From Mycobacterium attenuatum (lineage in GTDB: Bacteria > Actinomycetota > Actinomycetes > Mycobacteriales > Mycobacteriaceae), in NCBI RefSeq assembly GCF_900566085.1, contig NZ_UPHT01000042.1, forward strand, positions 21,729 to 85,728: DNA of 64,000 nucleotides. Reading direction: 5' to 3'. The notes below the pieces were generated by a model. That model was not told the DNA's origin. It searched no databases and saw nothing but the letters and a program-made list of their open reading frames with translations. This document shows positions 44,842 to 54,252 of this stretch, piece by piece (position 1 is the stretch's first letter; each line of letters opens with the position of its first letter). The position numbers and the translations under genes were made by a program.

Positions 44842-46119
44842 ATGATGGCCGTGCCGAGTTCCCGCACCCCGGAAGTGCCCCCGGACGTGGCGCCGAAAGT
44901 CGCCCCGGACTTGGCCCCGATGGCCGCCCCGGAAGTCGCCCCCCTAGTGGCCATGGTCGGGGGTGGCCAGCTGGCCCGGATGACCCACCAGGCCGCCATC
45001 GCGCTGGGTCAGAACCTGCGCGTCTTGGCCACCTCGGCCGACGAGGCGGCGGCGCAGGTGACGCCCAATGTGGTGATCGGGTCGCACTCCGACATCGATG
45101 ACCTGCGCCGGGTCGCGGCCGGCGCACATGCGCTCACCTTCGACCACGAGCACGTCCCCAACGAGCTGCTGGAAAAGCTGGTCGCCGAGGGAGTCAACGT
45201 GGCGCCCCCGCCGCAGGCCCTGGTGCACGCCCAGGACAAGCTCGTGATGCGACGGAAATTGGCGGCGCTGGGCGCCCCGGTGCCGCGCTACACCGGCATC
45301 GAAAGGCCCGACGGCCTCGAACAACTGGACGCCTTCGCCGCGCAGGTGGACGCACCGCTGGTGGTCAAGGCGGTCCGCGGCGGTTACGACGGCCGGGGCG
45401 TGCGCATGGCACGCGACCTCGCCGATGCCCGCCGCATCGCCGGGGACTACCTGGCCAACGGCGTCGGGGTGCTGGTGGAGGAGCGGGTGGCGCTGCGCCG
45501 GGAACTGTCGGCGCTGGTGGCGCGCTCACCCTTGGGCCAGGGCGCGGCCTGGCCGGTCGTCGAAACGGTGCAACGCGACGGCATTTGCGTGCAGGTGATC
45601 GCGCCCGCACCGCAGCTGCCCGACGAGTTGGCCGGGGCCGCCCAGCAACTGGCGTTGCGGCTGGCCGCCGAACTGGGTGTGGTCGGGGTACTCGCCGTCG
45701 AGCTCTTCGAGACGACCGGCGGCGCGCTGCTGGTCAACGAGCTCGCGATGCGGCCGCACAACTCCGGGCACTGGACCATGGACGGGTCCCGGACCAGTCA
45801 GTTCGAGCAGCATTTGCGCGCGGTACTTGACTACCCGCTCGGCGACACCGACCCGATAGTTCCGCTGACGGTGATGGCCAACGTGCTCGGCGCCGCTGCA
45901 CCGCCAGCGATGTCCCTCGACGAGCGATTGCACCACCTGTTCGCGCGGATGCCCGATGCGAAGGTCCACCTGTACGGCAAAGCGGAGCGGCCCGGCCGCA
46001 AGGTGGGACACATCAACTTCCTCGGTACCGAACTTGCCGAGTTGCGTGAGCACGCGGAGCTGGCGGCACACTGGTTGGCACACGGACAGTGGACGGACGG
46101 ATGGGATCCGCATGACTAG
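44842..46119 (+). CDS. purK: N5-carboxyaminoimidazole ribonucleotide synthase PurK
   Basis: About 425 residues with an ATP-grasp fold. From about residue 37 it has the PurK N-terminus ([17 protein letters not shown]), then [32 protein letters not shown] and the Mg2+/ATP site [23 protein letters not shown] (in parts). It uses ATP and bicarbonate to carboxylate AIR in purine synthesis. The first 36 residues are a Pro/Ala-rich repeat ([18 protein letters not shown]) not present in the enzyme fold and longer than I recall for H37Rv. Start ATG 44842 (or 44845). Overlaps purE by eight bases. Confidence 0.94.
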   Translation: MMAVPSSRTPEVPPDVAPKVAPDLAPMAAPEVAPLVAMVGGGQLARMTHQAAIALGQNLRVLATSADEAAAQVTPNVVIGSHSDIDDLRRVAAGAHALTFDHEHVPNELLEKLVAEGVNVAPPPQALVHAQDKLVMRRKLAALGAPVPRYTGIERPDGLEQLDAFAAQVDAPLVVKAVRGGYDGRGVRMARDLADARRIAGDYLANGVGVLVEERVALRRELSALVARSPLGQGAAWPVVETVQRDGICVQVIAPAPQLPDELAGAAQQLALRLAAELGVVGVLAVELFETTGGALLVNELAMRPHNSGHWTMDGSRTSQFEQHLRAVLDYPLGDTDPIVPLTVMANVLGAAAPPAMSLDERLHHLFARMPDAKVHLYGKAERPGRKVGHINFLGTELAELREHAELAAHWLAHGQWTDGWDPHD

Positions 46120-46627
46120 CAGTCCCCGCGTCGGGGTGATCATGGGCAGCGACAGCGACTGGTCGGTGATGGCCGACGCCGCTGCCGCGCTGGCCGAATT
46201 CGACGTCCCGGCTGAGGTCCGGGTGGTGTCGGCGCATCGCACGCCGGCGGCGATGTTCGACTACGCGCGCGGCGCGGCCGAGCGCGGTATCGAGGTCATC
46301 ATCGCCGGGGCCGGCGGCGCCGCCCACCTGCCCGGCATGGTCGCTTCCGCCACGCCGCTGCCGGTGATCGGGGTGCCGGTGCCGCTGGCCCGGCTCGACG
46401 GCCTGGATTCGCTGCTGTCGATCGTGCAGATGCCGGCCGGGGTGCCGGTGGCTACGGTGTCCATCGGCGGGGCGCGCAATGCCGGCCTGCTGGCGGTGCG
46501 GATGCTGGGGTCGTCCGATCCGCAGCTGCGGGCACGAATAATCGCATTCCAGGACCGGCTGGCCGAGACCGTGCGGGCCAAGGATGCGGAATTGCAGAAG
46601 CGTGCGGGTAAGTTGACCCGCGACTGA
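46112..46627 (+). CDS. purE: N5-carboxyaminoimidazole ribonucleotide mutase PurE
   Basis: A 171-residue class I PurE. The N-terminal [13 protein letters not shown] binds the phosphate of the substrate; [13 protein letters not shown] holds the catalytic His; [15 protein letters not shown] completes the site. It moves the carboxyl group on the ribonucleotide made by PurK. The ATG lies inside the last eight bases of purK, so the two are translated together. Confidence 0.96.
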   Translation: MTSSPRVGVIMGSDSDWSVMADAAAALAEFDVPAEVRVVSAHRTPAAMFDYARGAAERGIEVIIAGAGGAAHLPGMVASATPLPVIGVPVPLARLDGLDSLLSIVQMPAGVPVATVSIGGARNAGLLAVRMLGSSDPQLRARIIAFQDRLAETVRAKDAELQKRAGKLTRD

Positions 46628-46650
46628 AGGAGACTAGGAGGGCTCGCACA

Positions 46651-47820
46651 ATGGCTGGTTGGTCCGGAAACCCGTCGTTCGATTTGTTCCAGCTGCCCGA
46701 AGAGCACCAGGAGTTGCGGGCGGCGATTCGTGCGCTGGCGGAAAAGGAAATCGCTCCTCATGCCGCGGAGGTGGACGAGCATTCCCGGTTCCCGCAGGAG
46801 GCCCTGGATGCGCTCAACGCCTCCGGCTTCAACGCCGTGCACGTACCCGAGGAGTATGGCGGCCAGGGAGCCGACTCGGTGGCGGCTTGCATCGTCATCG
46901 AAGAGGTCGCCCGCGTCGACGCGTCCGCCTCGCTGATCCCCGCGGTCAACAAGCTGGGCACCATGGGCCTGATTTTGCGCGGCTCCGAGGAGCTGAAGAA
47001 ACAGGTGTTGCCCCAGGTCGCCGACGGCACGGCGATGGCGTCCTACGCCCTCAGTGAGCGGGAGGCAGGTAGCGACGCGGCTTCGATGCGCACCCGCGCG
47101 AAGGCCGACGGCGATGACTGGATTCTCAACGGCGCCAAGTGCTGGATCACCAACGGCGGCAAATCATCGTGGTACACAGTGATGGCGGTGACCGACCCGG
47201 ACCGGGGCGCCAACGGCATCTCCGCATTCATGGTGCACAAGGACGACGAAGGCTTCACCGTCGGTCCCAAGGAACGCAAGCTCGGCATCAAGGGTTCGCC
47301 CACCACAGAGCTGTACTTCGAGAACTGCCGCATCCCGGGCGACCGGATCATCGGCGAGCCGGGCACCGGTTTCAAGACGGCGCTGGCCACGCTGGACCAC
47401 ACCCGTCCCACGATCGGCGCCCAGGCCGTGGGGATCGCCCAGGGCGCGCTGGACGCCGCCGTCGCCTACACCAAGGACCGCAAACAGTTCGGCGAGTCGA
47501 TCAGCACCTTCCAGGCCGTGCAATTCATGCTCGCCGACATGGCGATGAAGGTGGAGGCGGCCCGGTTGATGGTCTACTCCGCTGCCGCGCGCGCCGAGCG
47601 CGGCGAGCCGAATCTGGGCTTCATCTCCGCGGCGTCGAAGTGTCTGGCCTCCGATGTGGCCATGGAGGTCACCACCGACGCGGTACAGCTGTTCGGCGGC
47701 GCGGGCTACACCGTCGACTTCCCGGTGGAGCGAATGATGCGCGATGCCAAGATCACTCAGATCTACGAGGGCACCAACCAGATCCAGCGAGTGGTGATGT
47801 CCAGGGCGCTGCTGCGCTGA
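46651..47820 (+). CDS. fadE25: Acyl-CoA dehydrogenase FadE25
   Basis: A 389-residue acyl-CoA dehydrogenase, the same length as Rv3274c. FAD-binding and signature motifs are complete: SEREAGSDAASMRTRAK, ITNGGKSSWYTVMAVTD, and the catalytic Glu region QIYEGTNQIQRVVMSRALLR. It introduces the alpha-beta double bond in fatty acyl-CoAs. A good AGGAGG lies upstream of the ATG. In H37Rv the next gene is the carbonic-anhydrase fusion Rv3273; here about 10.5 kb of signalling and pst genes intervene. Confidence 0.97.
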   Translation: MAGWSGNPSFDLFQLPEEHQELRAAIRALAEKEIAPHAAEVDEHSRFPQEALDALNASGFNAVHVPEEYGGQGADSVAACIVIEEVARVDASASLIPAVNKLGTMGLILRGSEELKKQVLPQVADGTAMASYALSEREAGSDAASMRTRAKADGDDWILNGAKCWITNGGKSSWYTVMAVTDPDRGANGISAFMVHKDDEGFTVGPKERKLGIKGSPTTELYFENCRIPGDRIIGEPGTGFKTALATLDHTRPTIGAQAVGIAQGALDAAVAYTKDRKQFGESISTFQAVQFMLADMAMKVEAARLMVYSAAARAERGEPNLGFISAASKCLASDVAMEVTTDAVQLFGGAGYTVDFPVERMMRDAKITQIYEGTNQIQRVVMSRALLR

Positions 47821-48010
47821 CACGTCCCGCCAACGCCCGACGACGCCGTCCCAGGCTCAGGATCCCTCAGTAAAGTCGAGTTCGTGGCGCTGCCGACCGT
47901 CGGGGCGGGAAGCATGTGTGGGCACAACCGAGATATTGTCGGTCATCGTCGGACTCGAGCAAACGGGTACACCGCGGCCAGGGGGAGTGAGGTAGAAGGC
48001 GTGGTTATCT

Positions 48011-49252
48011 GTGCGCGCACCGCATGAGCGCGACCTGACGCCCGAGCCGGGTTCCAGCATCGACCCCGCAGCGCAGTGGCAGTCGTTGTCTTTGCTGTTG
48101 ATCGAAGACGATCGGGCCGACGCCGTCCTCGTCGAAAACCTGATCGCCGACGCGGTCGCCGAGATCGAGGTGCGGTGGGCGCCCTCGATGGCGGCCGCCG
48201 AGCATGAGCTGGACGCCGGCCGGCCCGACTGCGTGCTGCTGGATCTGAACCTTCCCGACGCCAGCGGGATGGATGCACTGGACCGCATCGCCAACCGCGA
48301 TGCCACCGTGCCGATCGTCGTGCTCACCGGGCTAAGCGATGAGTACTTCGGCGCCACGGCGGTGGCGGCAGGGGCGCAGGACTACTTGGTCAAGGGGCGG
48401 GTCGAACCCGAAATGCTGCGGCGCGCACTGCTGTATGCCATCGAGCGCAAACGTGCCGAGCTGATTGCCGCCGACCTGCATGCAAGCCGGCTTCGAGCGC
48501 GTGAGAATGCGCTGCTGGAACGTGGCCTGCTGCCTTCTCCGCTGCTGTTGGACCGCCCGGGCGTCGACATCGTGGCCCGCTACCGGCCGAGCCGTGAAGA
48601 TGCCCTGCTGTGCGGGGACTTCTACGACGTCGTCCAAACCCCGGACCGGGTGGTCCATGTGCTGATCGGTGACGTCGCGGGGCACGGCCCCAACGAGGCC
48701 GCGCTGGGCGCGGCGCTGCGGATCGCCTGGCGTGCCCTCACACTCGCCGGCGTCGACGGCGTTGACCGGATGCGGCGGCTGGAGCAGGTGCTACGCGCCG
48801 AACGCACCGGTGAAGGGATCTTCGCGACGGTGCTGAGCCTGACCATTCCGGCTGGATCCCCGCGCCGCAGCCGCATCAAGGTGATCCGGGCCGGTCATCC
48901 GGGGATGTTGTTGCACGGCAGCGGAACCGTGGACTGGCTCGAGCCACCGGGCGGGCCGGCGCTGGGTCTGCACCTGCGGGACGGTCAGCGCGACTGGCCG
49001 CAGCATGAGCTGGCATTGCCCGCCGGCCACGGGCTGCTGCTGCTCACCGACGGGCTCTTCGAGGGGTATTCGGGGTGCGGGCGGCAACGCCTCGGTGAGG
49101 ACGGCCTGCTGGCGCTGGCCCGTTCGCACGCTGCGCTGCCCGGTCCGGCGTTCGTCGACGCGCTGATCGACGGGGTACAGCAGCGTGCCCAGGCGCTCGG
49201 CGGGCTCACCGACGACATCGCGGTGCTGCGCGTGGAACCCACGAACCGATGA
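48011..49252 (+). CDS. REC-PP2C response-regulator phosphatase (RsbU-like)
   Basis: A 413-residue two-domain protein. The N-terminal receiver domain has the phospho-acceptor Asp78 in VLLDLNLPDASG and the acidic pair LIEDD; the C-terminal SpoIIE/PP2C domain has GDFYDVVQ, IGDVAGHG and LLLTDGLFEGY metal-binding motifs. In other bacteria such proteins dephosphorylate STAS anti-anti-sigma factors when their receiver is phosphorylated by the partner kinase. It overlaps the histidine kinase gene in ATGA and opens a three-gene signalling operon. The target is not known; the STAS protein and SigF at 35 kb are candidates. Confidence 0.9.
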   Translation: MRAPHERDLTPEPGSSIDPAAQWQSLSLLLIEDDRADAVLVENLIADAVAEIEVRWAPSMAAAEHELDAGRPDCVLLDLNLPDASGMDALDRIANRDATVPIVVLTGLSDEYFGATAVAAGAQDYLVKGRVEPEMLRRALLYAIERKRAELIAADLHASRLRARENALLERGLLPSPLLLDRPGVDIVARYRPSREDALLCGDFYDVVQTPDRVVHVLIGDVAGHGPNEAALGAALRIAWRALTLAGVDGVDRMRRLEQVLRAERTGEGIFATVLSLTIPAGSPRRSRIKVIRAGHPGMLLHGSGTVDWLEPPGGPALGLHLRDGQRDWPQHELALPAGHGLLLLTDGLFEGYSGCGRQRLGEDGLLALARSHAALPGPAFVDALIDGVQQRAQALGGLTDDIAVLRVEPTNR

Positions 49253-50889
49253 CCGCCGGCGGGTTGGCTCGGCGGCGAATAGAACTCACCGTGCGCGGGT
49301 GGCAAGCGCTGGTGCTGGCGGTCATGGGCGTGATGGTGCTCGCGGGCGCGGTGGCCGGTGCGCTGTTGCTGAACCGCACCGACGAGTTGTCGCGCCAACT
49401 GCGCGACGACATTGCGCCGTCGCGGGTGGCGGCCTGCCAACTGCAATCGGCATTGCGCGACCAGGAAACGGGCATCCGCGGCTACCTGATCTCGGCCGAC
49501 AAGCAGTTCCTCGGCCCCTACTACGAGGGACAACGCGCCGAACAGGCGGCCGCCGACGACATCCGGCGCCGGCTCGCTCACCGCCCCGATCTGCTGGCTG
49601 ATCTGGACGCTGTCGAAAACGCCATCGCCGCCTGGCGGACCAGCTATGCGCAACCGCTGATCGCGCAGGTGACCCCGGACACCCCGATCGTGGTCAACAG
49701 CGCCATCGCGGCACTAGGCAAGGCCCAATTTGACCGGCTGCGTGAGCTCTTCCAAGTGCAGAATCAGCATCTGGCCGAGGCCCGGGAACAAGCGGCGGAC
49801 CGGCTGCAGCGCATGGACGACTGGCGCGACCGGGTCCTGGCCGCGATGGTTGTGGTGTTCTTCGTCACGGCGGCGCTGCTGGGGCTTCTGGTCCGACGTG
49901 CGGTGACGCTGCCGCTGGCCGCCCTGGCGGGGGCATGCCGGCGGGTCACCGAAGGCAACTTCGGCGAAGCCATCACCCCGCCCAGCAGACCCAAAGACAT
50001 CCGGGGCATCGCCATCGACGTCGAGAACATGCGGCAGCGGATAGTCGAAGAGCTCGAGGCATCGCACTCGGCCCGGGCGCAACTGGACGAGCAGGCCCTC
50101 GAATTGCGGCGTTCCAACGCCGAACTGGAGCAGTTCGCCTATGTCGCCTCCCACGATCTGCAAGAACCGCTACGCAAGGTCGCCGCGTTCTGTCAGCTCC
50201 TCGAAAAGCGTTACGGTGATCAGCTCGACGAGCGCGGCATCGAATACATCGGCTATGCGGTCGACGGGGCCAAACGCATGCAGGTGCTCATCAACGACCT
50301 GCTCAGGTTCTCCCGCGTCGGCCGGCTGGGCACCACGAGCACCGACGTCGACCTCGACACCACCCTGGAAGCGGCGCTGGGCAACCTCGCCACCGCGATC
50401 GAGGAATCCGACGCCGACATCGTGCGCCCCGCCGAGCCGCTGCCGCGGATCGTGGGTGACCCGACGCTGCTGACGATGTTGTGGCAGAACCTGATTGGCA
50501 ATGCGATCAAGTTCCGCCGTCAAGACCGCGTACCGCGGGTCGTCGTCGACTGCCGGCAAGGCAGCGGCGAGCGCACCGGTCAATGGGTGTTCAGCGTGAC
50601 CGACAACGGGATCGGCATCCCGGAGGAATTCACCGACAAGGTCTTCATCATCTTCCAACGGCTGCACGGCCGAGACGCCTACAGCGGAACGGGTTTGGGT
50701 CTTGCGCTGTGCCGCAAAATCGTCGAGTACCACGGCGGCGTCGTCTGGATCGACACGTCGTTCACCGATGGAACGCGCTTCCAGTTCACGCTACCCATTG
50801 CCGCGCCCGACGGCGCCGATGCCGCGGGCGTCGGCGCGGCGGGGGCCGGCGGAAGATCCCTGTCCGTTGCGAAAGGACCAACCGAATGA
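49249..50889 (+). CDS. CHASE3-HAMP histidine kinase
   Basis: A 546-residue membrane sensor kinase. Residues about 20-40 form the first membrane helix, then an extracytoplasmic CHASE3 domain ([18 protein letters not shown]), a second helix near 200, and HAMP. The phosphorylated His302 is in [12 protein letters not shown], a HWE/phytochrome-like H-box. The HATPase domain has N-box LIGNAIKF and G-boxes DNGIGIPEE and GTGLGLALC. It should phosphorylate the receiver domains of its two operon neighbours, with which it shares overlapping ATGA codons on both sides. The signal is unknown. Confidence 0.92.
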   Translation: MTAGGLARRRIELTVRGWQALVLAVMGVMVLAGAVAGALLLNRTDELSRQLRDDIAPSRVAACQLQSALRDQETGIRGYLISADKQFLGPYYEGQRAEQAAADDIRRRLAHRPDLLADLDAVENAIAAWRTSYAQPLIAQVTPDTPIVVNSAIAALGKAQFDRLRELFQVQNQHLAEAREQAADRLQRMDDWRDRVLAAMVVVFFVTAALLGLLVRRAVTLPLAALAGACRRVTEGNFGEAITPPSRPKDIRGIAIDVENMRQRIVEELEASHSARAQLDEQALELRRSNAELEQFAYVASHDLQEPLRKVAAFCQLLEKRYGDQLDERGIEYIGYAVDGAKRMQVLINDLLRFSRVGRLGTTSTDVDLDTTLEAALGNLATAIEESDADIVRPAEPLPRIVGDPTLLTMLWQNLIGNAIKFRRQDRVPRVVVDCRQGSGERTGQWVFSVTDNGIGIPEEFTDKVFIIFQRLHGRDAYSGTGLGLALCRKIVEYHGGVVWIDTSFTDGTRFQFTLPIAAPDGADAAGVGAAGAGGRSLSVAKGPTE

Positions 50890-51326
50890 CCACACCAGGT
50901 CGCCCCATCGACATCCTGCTCGTCGAAGACGATCCGGGCGACGAGCTCATTACTCGAGAAGCGTTCGAGCACAACAAAGTCAAGAACAGACTCCACGTCG
51001 CACACGACGGGGAGGAGGGACTGAACTATCTTTACCGGCGCGGTGAGTTCCACGATGCGCCGCGGCCCGATCTGATCTTGCTGGACCTGAACCTGCCGAA
51101 ATACGACGGCCGGCAGCTGCTCGAGAAGATCAAGTCGGACCCCGACCTGTCTCGTATCCCGGTCGTCGTACTCACCACCTCCGCGGCCGAGGAGGACATC
51201 TTGCGCAGCTACAAGCTGCACGCCAACGCCTACGTCACCAAGCCGGTCGACCTCGACCAGTTCATGACCGCGGTACGCCAGATCGACGAGTTCTTTCTGC
51301 AGGTGGTGCGGCTACCGCCGGGCTAA
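50886..51326 (+). CDS. Single-domain response regulator (Rcp1-like)
   Basis: A 146-residue receiver-only protein. The acidic pair VEDD, phospho-acceptor Asp67 in [13 protein letters not shown], Thr in VVLTTSA and Lys in YVTKPVD are all present. It resembles cyanobacterial Rcp1 and other receivers paired with phytochrome-type kinases. With no output domain, it probably shuttles phosphate or competes with the REC-PP2C protein. It ends 11 bases before the stop of the degenerate pstA on the other strand. Confidence 0.92.
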   Translation: MTTPGRPIDILLVEDDPGDELITREAFEHNKVKNRLHVAHDGEEGLNYLYRRGEFHDAPRPDLILLDLNLPKYDGRQLLEKIKSDPDLSRIPVVVLTTSAAEEDILRSYKLHANAYVTKPVDLDQFMTAVRQIDEFFLQVVRLPPG

Positions 51327-51337
51327 GCGCTTGCCGT

Positions 51338-52180
51338 TCAACGAGATTCCGCATGCAGACGGGCGACCCAGCTGATCAGCCGGCCGACGATTATCAGCAG
51401 CCCTACGAAGACGATCAACAACAGCGCCGCGTCGTAGGACAGGTCTTGCGCCGATTTCGACGGCACGTTGTAGAACGTCCAAATCGGATAGGTCAAGTAA
51501 CCGACCGGCGATCCGGTGAGCTGTCCGGTCGACGGCAGATTGGACCAGCCCGCGGTGTAGAGCATCGGCGCCGTTTCGCCGACCGCCAGCGCGAGTGCCA
51601 CCAGCATGCCGGTGACGATTCCGGGCAGTGCGGACTTCAGCACGATCTTGCGCAGCGTCCAGGCGAACGGCAGGCCCAGTGCCGTCGCCCCCTCCCGGTA
51701 GGACGTCGGCACCTGGCCCAGCGCGGACTCGGTGGCTTTGGTGATGTACGGAATGCTCAGCACCGACAACGTCAACACCCCTGCGGCCAACGAGAATCCC
51801 CAGTCGAAATACAGCACCAGCGCCAGGTAGCCGACGTAACCCAGCACGATGGACGGGATGCCGGACAGCACCTCGTAAGCGCCGCGGAGAATGGAAAGCC
51901 TTCGTCCGGAAGCGAATTCGGATAGCTAGAGCCCAGCCAGCACGCTGACGGTGCCGCCCACCAGCAGCACCGCGGCGTCCAGGACCACGGTGCCGATGAT
52001 GGCGTTGCGCAGCCCGCCGCCGTTGCCCTTGGTGTTTTGGGTCAGCACGCTGAAATGGAACACCGGCACCGCCCGGCTGATGACCCCGATCAGCATCCGT
52101 AACGTCGGGGCGATCACCACGACCAGAGCCCCCAGGCACGCCGCCCGGAACAGCGTGTTGGCGATCTTGCGTCGGGTCAT
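51338..52180 (-). pseudogene. pstA: pstA (PstA2-like) phosphate permease, interrupted by an amber codon
   Basis: The reading frame encodes about 280 residues of a PstA-type ABC permease with one in-frame stop. Before it lie the N-terminal membrane helix and the [17 protein letters not shown] region, ending SVLAGL; then TAG at 51928-51926 replaces the Tyr codon expected in AGxYLSE; after it the frame continues cleanly ([13 protein letters not shown]), with the EAA loop [12 protein letters not shown] and the full C-terminus. A single base change (TAC to TAG) explains it. The downstream part could restart at ATG/GTG near 51871 but would lack the first helix. Normally it forms the channel with PstC. 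Confidence 0.85.
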
Positions 52181-52181
52181 C

Positions 52182-53115
52182 TCAGACGCCTCGTCCCACC
52201 GGCAGCGCGGTTGTGCAGGTGCGGCGCACCAGCGCGCGGGCGGCCACGTTGGTCAGCAAGGTGATCACCATCAGCACCAGACCCGCCTCAGCGAGGGTCT
52301 TCACGGCGAGCTTGGTGGAGTCGGTGAGCGCCGAATCCAGTTGGGACACTATGGTGGCGGCGATGGTGGTCATGTTTGACCCGGCGCGCACGTTCCCACT
52401 CCGACATGCCCGGCGCGGTGGCGCCCTCCTGGGGTAGCGGCGGCCCTGCCGAATCAGGTCCCGGGTGGTACTGGCGACAATGGGAAATGATCATCACCGC
52501 GAGCAGCAGGCCGGACACAGCATGCCCTGGCCGTTTCCGGTGTCGCCGCGGAAATAGGAGAGCACCGGCACGTCGGGAGTGTTGCGAACGATCACCGGTG
52601 CGACGTATCGGGAGATGAATGGCCCGAAAGTCATTGCGCCCCATAGCCCGACAACGACGCTGGGAATGCCGGCGAGCAGCTCGAGTGTCATGTCGACGGC
52701 CGAGGCCAGCCGTTTCGGTAGCTGCTGGGTGATCGCCAACGCCGCCCCACCGACACCGGCACCGCGATCACCACGGCGATCGCCAGGTTGCCAGGGTGCC
52801 GACAATGAGCGGCAACGCCCCGTAACGAGCCCCCGGCGGATGTGCCACACCGTTGGTGACAACGGCCTGGTCGTAGAGATTGCCGGGGTCCCAGTCCGTG
52901 CCGGTGAATAAGTGCAACCCGTTGAACCTGATCGCCGGCAGCGCCTCGATGACCAGCGTCACCAGCACGAACCCGAGAGCAAGCAACGGGATTACCGCAG
53001 CGGCACCGCCGGCCCAGCGGATCATGGAGCCGTCGCGGCCGAGGCTGCGCCGCAGGGCCGGTGCCCTGGTGTCGCCGCCAGGTGCGGGCTGCCCGGAAAG
53101 GGTTGTCGCAGCCAC
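52182..53115 (-). pseudogene. pstC: pstC (PstC1-like) phosphate permease, multiply frameshifted and deleted
   Basis: Remnants of a PstC1-type permease spread over all three frames. The N-terminus (residues 1 to ~112, up to [11 protein letters not shown]) is intact from GTG 53115. One-base losses follow near 52784 and 52746, then [13 protein letters not shown] through [15 protein letters not shown], another loss near 52517, then +1 and -1 changes near 52485 and 52444. After EWERARRV about 45 codons expected from the H37Rv protein are missing at 52376-52382, and the sequence resumes at [11 protein letters not shown] to the normal end PVGRGV. The gene cannot make a working permease. The stop of pstA's upstream neighbour is one base away. 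Confidence 0.87.
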
Positions 53116-53117
53116 CC

Positions 53118-54217
53118 TTACCCGGAGATCTTGGCGATCTGGGCGTCGGACAGCTTCACCACCGAGGCCGGCAGTGGTTGGAAGTGAACCTGATTCGGGA
53201 AGTCGGTGCCGTTGCCGTCGGTGATAGCCCAGTGCAGGAACGCCTGCAATGTCTGGGCGGTGGCGGCATCCTTTTGGTTGCTGTTCACGATGGCGTACTC
53301 GTAGTTGATCATCGGGTAGCCGTCGGGGGCGGGCCCGTTGATCAGCGAGATCACCTGGTTGGCCGGCATCGAGGTAGTGAACCTGGCCGCCGCGGCCTGG
53401 ATGCTGTGCGCGTCGGGCAGCAGGAAATTGCTTGCGGCGTTGGCTAATTGGGCCTCACCCAGCCCCTTTTGGATTGGTCGAGGTAGCTGATTCCGATGTA
53501 AGCGACGCAGTCCGCGGTGTCGGCGCAGCCGGTGACCATGCCGCCGTTGCCGTTTTCGCCCAGCGCGCCCGGCACGGCCGGAAAGTCGACGGTGGTGCCG
53601 AAGCCGGGCGACTTACCCCAGCCGTCGGGATCTTGCTTCGACAGATATTGGGTGAACAAGAAGGTGTCGCCGGATCCGTCGGAACGATGCAACGGGACCA
53701 TCGGGGTGGGCGGCAGGTTCACCCCGGGATTAAGAGCGGCGATCTGGGGGTCGTTCCAGGTCTTGACGGTGCCCTGATACATCGTCGCCAGCACCTTGCC
53801 GTTGAGTTTGAGGTGCTCGCTGAGACCGGGCAGGTTGTCGTTGATCTGCTGAGCGGAAATGGCCAGCGCGATGTTCATCAGCCCGTGATGGGCCGTCATG
53901 TCACCCTCGGACAGGTAGGCGTCGGAAGCGCCGATGTTGACCGCGCCGGCGGCGGCCTGGGCGATCCCGGTGCCCGACCCGGTGCCCTGGGTGGTGATCG
54001 TGACGCTCGGATACTTCGCGTGATAGGCCGGACCCCACAGGTTGAACAACGGATAGGGCAGCGTGCTGTCGGTCTCCGACAACGCCACCTGTGACGTTGC
54101 GGGCGTCGTCGCGACTGTGCCTGCGGCATTCGGGGAACTGCCGGTGCTGTTCGATCCGCAGGCCACCAAGAGCAGGACCGGCACCGCGACCAAGACCGCA
54201 CGCAACCGAATCTTCAT
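53118..54217 (-). pseudogene. pstS1: pstS1 (38-kDa antigen) phosphate-binding lipoprotein, one-base frameshift
   Basis: A PstS1 orthologue (Rv0934, the 38-kDa antigen). The start ATG follows AAAGGTGGG; the signal peptide ends in lipobox LVAC; the phosphate-binding motifs (QGTGSGTGIAQA, RSDGSGDT) are kept. At 53467-53470 a run of AAAA before GGGG is one A short, so the frame ends at about residue 257 (SKRGWVRPN). In the next frame the rest follows without damage ([10 protein letters not shown]..., ending [10 protein letters not shown]). The C-terminal third, including part of the ligand cleft, is lost. A homopolymer error is possible for this lesion alone. Confidence 0.85.
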
Positions 54218-54252
54218 CAGCCCCACCTTTCTTCGTGTTCTTCGCTCGTCGG

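Noticed and set aside
47940..48010. GGGTAC before the REC-PP2C gene as a SigF promoter
   Set aside because: No GTTT-like box at 15-17 bases upstream; only a weak match at 18 bases.
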